Shown piece after piece: positions 41,228 through 42,342 of a DNA stretch of 42,342 nt (position 1 is the stretch's first letter; each line of letters opens with the position of its first letter). The notes below the pieces were generated by a model, which searched no databases, had not been told where the DNA came from, and worked only from the letters and a program-made list of their open reading frames with translations. Origin of the DNA: Candidatus Binatus soli (GTDB lineage Bacteria > Desulfobacterota > Binatia > Binatales > Binataceae); NCBI GenBank assembly GCA_002479255.1, contig DLMJ01000033.1:1-42342 (forward strand). Reading direction: 5' to 3'. A program made the position numbers and the translations under genes.

Positions 41228-42180
41228 GGCGCTCTCAGCAGTATTTTGAAATTGAGCGGATCCTTCGCGGCATCGAAACCGGCCAGGCCGTTTTCGCTGT
41301 CGAGCGCGAAGATGCCATCGATCAGCGGGCGAGGATCGATTTTTCCGGCCGCGAGTGCGTCGAGCGCAGGCGCAAAGCGGCCGCATCGCGAACCGATCAC
41401 GCTGATTTCATTCACCACGATTGGCGCCAGATTAATTTCAGCCGCCGCTGCCACGGTGCTCTTCAGTATGATCTTTCCGCGCGGCCGGACCAGTTCAACC
41501 GCGCGCCGAAAACCCGATCCGCTTCCACTGCAATCGATCGCGACCTCGAATTTGTCCCGCACAGAAGATTCCTCGGCCGTATCGAGTCCGAGTTCAGCCA
41601 GCCGCGCGAGTTTCTCACGATGATGGCCCGCTACCAACGGCTGGTACTTCTCGCCCTTGAGCGCCATCGCGACGATCGCGCCGAGCCGGCCGTCGCCTAT
41701 CACCGCGATCGTCTGATTGCGCGATAGATGAACCTGCTCGAAGATCTCGTACGCGGCGGCGACCGGTTCGGTGAATACCGCAACCTCGTCTGGAATCGAA
41801 TCGGGAATCGCAACCAGGTTGCTGTCGGGAAGACGAAGGAATTCTGCAAAGGCGCCGTCGCGCCCGAGGATTCCGAGCACTGTGCGATTGGGACAATGGC
41901 GCGCGAGACCGCCGGCGCATATCGCGCATCGCCCGCATCCCGCGTTGATCTCGCCAACGACGCGTTTTCCCCGGATCGAGGAGTTGTTCGATTCGACTAC
42001 GCGGCCGACGAATTCATGACCCGGCACTCCCCGAAATTGCATGTAGCCGCCGGCGATCTCGAGGTCGGTTCCGCAGATGCCGGCGAGCGAGACGCGGACG
42101 ACACTCTCGCCCGGCGCCGCAACGGGATCGGGATAGTCGGCGCGAAATTCCAGATTGCGATCGAATACCAGCGCGCGCAT
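41224..42180 (-). CDS. Zinc-dependent alcohol dehydrogenase (MDR superfamily)
   Basis: 318 residues from ATG 42180 (ATG 42198 is also in frame). The catalytic zinc ligands are in GICGTDLEI and GHEF, the structural zinc Cys in NAGCGRCAICAGGLARHC. The nucleotide-binding motif is IAVIGDGRLGAIVA. It resembles sorbitol or threonine dehydrogenases, though slightly short. It overlaps hyuA by four bases, so it is the first gene of the ADH-HyuA-HyuB operon and probably handles the alcohol or aldehyde in the same pathway (inference). Confidence 0.9.
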   Translation of the reverse strand: MRALVFDRNLEFRADYPDPVAAPGESVVRVSLAGICGTDLEIAGGYMQFRGVPGHEFVGRVVESNNSSIRGKRVVGEINAGCGRCAICAGGLARHCPNRTVLGILGRDGAFAEFLRLPDSNLVAIPDSIPDEVAVFTEPVAAAYEIFEQVHLSRNQTIAVIGDGRLGAIVAMALKGEKYQPLVAGHHREKLARLAELGLDTAEESSVRDKFEVAIDCSGSGSGFRRAVELVRPRGKIILKSTVAAAAEINLAPIVVNEISVIGSRCGRFAPALDALAAGKIDPRPLIDGIFALDSENGLAGFDAAKDPLNFKILLRAP

Positions 42181-42255
42181 CGCGCACGATTCAAACAAAA
42201 AAGCAGTAGGCTTGCCACAGCCAGGCAGGGGGTGACAGTCCCGGGGACGCGCGCC

Positions 42256-42294
42256 GGGGAAGGGAAATCACTTAATTAAATGTGAAACCCACCG
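42256..42294 (-). repeat. 40-base dispersed element, copy B
   Basis: Reverse complement of 2731-2770 with one mismatch and one single-base gap. It lies 76 bases upstream of the ADH start and in the same direction as that gene, as copy A does before gap. Confidence 0.8.
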
Positions 42295-42301
42295 TGTGAT
42301 T

Positions 42302-42331
42302 GCAGGGGTGACCCCTGCACCCAGTATTAAG
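42302..42331. repeat. Palindrome and tail of the 12.6-13.0 kb family
   Basis: GCAGGGGTGACCCCTGC followed by ACCCAGTATTAAG, nearly identical to 12873-12901. The element seems to continue past the window edge. Confidence 0.8.
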
Positions 42332-42342
42332 GCCGCCCGCCG

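Noticed and set aside
39536..41623. Long rightward frame of 695 codons
   Set aside because: It is antisense to hyuA and the ADH gene, which have clear family motifs. The frame is Arg-rich and typical of the shadow of a GC-rich gene.

Overview
The window is a stretch of GC-rich bacterial chromosome, with gene orders and families (gap-pgk-tpiA-secG, HyuA/HyuB hydantoinase-type genes, many stand-alone oxidoreductases, sulfatase plus GST, B12-dependent radical SAM) that fit an uncultured soil or groundwater lineage in the former deltaproteobacterial/Binatota area. That placement is an inference from gene content only; no rRNA or other phylogenetic marker is present.

Layout. 1-1600: the 5' part of a B12-binding radical SAM gene running off the left edge, a small membrane protein and a small basic KGG-type protein. 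1600-2721: a possible IS21-type end remnant and a coupled rhodanese / MauE-DoxX pair. 2731-6495: a repeat copy, then the glycolytic operon gap-pgk-tpiA with secG, and tRNA-Leu(GAG). 6568-9475, leftward: TcmP, its DUF5131 three-Cys partner (coupled by ATGA) and a PA0069-type radical SAM protein. 9673-12595: a short-chain dehydrogenase, a BNR-repeat protein and a stand-alone formyl-THF-hydrolase-like protein. 12600-13140: a cluster of short palindromic repeats. 13329-15263: a fused AAA ATPase-DUF4435 protein, a candidate anti-phage effector. 15504-17420: a secreted phosphodiesterase. 17553-19399: a complete PvuII-type restriction-modification system (R, controller C with its operator, and M). 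19383-24591: MFS transporter, SppA protease, zinc-ribbon protein, Fur regulator with a small partner, and a tandem universal stress protein. 24629-24724: tRNA-Sec(UCA), then a strong terminator. 25130-29503: three proteins without clear function. 29534-32814: TetR-sulfatase-GST cluster. 32847-37622: NUDIX, ThiI, a lipoprotein, a glycosyltransferase and a second NUDIX. 37668-42180: a tightly coupled ADH-HyuA-HyuB operon. 42256-42342: repeat sequences shared with 2.7 kb and 12.6-13.0 kb.

How the genes fit together. The housekeeping backbone (glycolysis, protein export, tRNAs, iron regulation, thiolation) is interrupted by accessory blocks that look less GC-rich than their surroundings: the TcmP/DUF5131 pair next to tRNA-Leu, the AAA-DUF4435 gene flanked by dispersed repeats, and the PvuII-like system. 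Together these suggest a region that collects mobile or defence genes. The tRNA-Sec gene implies that the organism decodes UGA as selenocysteine, although no selA, selB or selD and no obvious selenoprotein was seen in this window.

The least described items are the AAA-DUF4435 fusion, the TcmP/DUF5131 pair, the palindromic repeat family, and the 40-base element found upstream of both the gap operon and the ADH-HyuAB operon.
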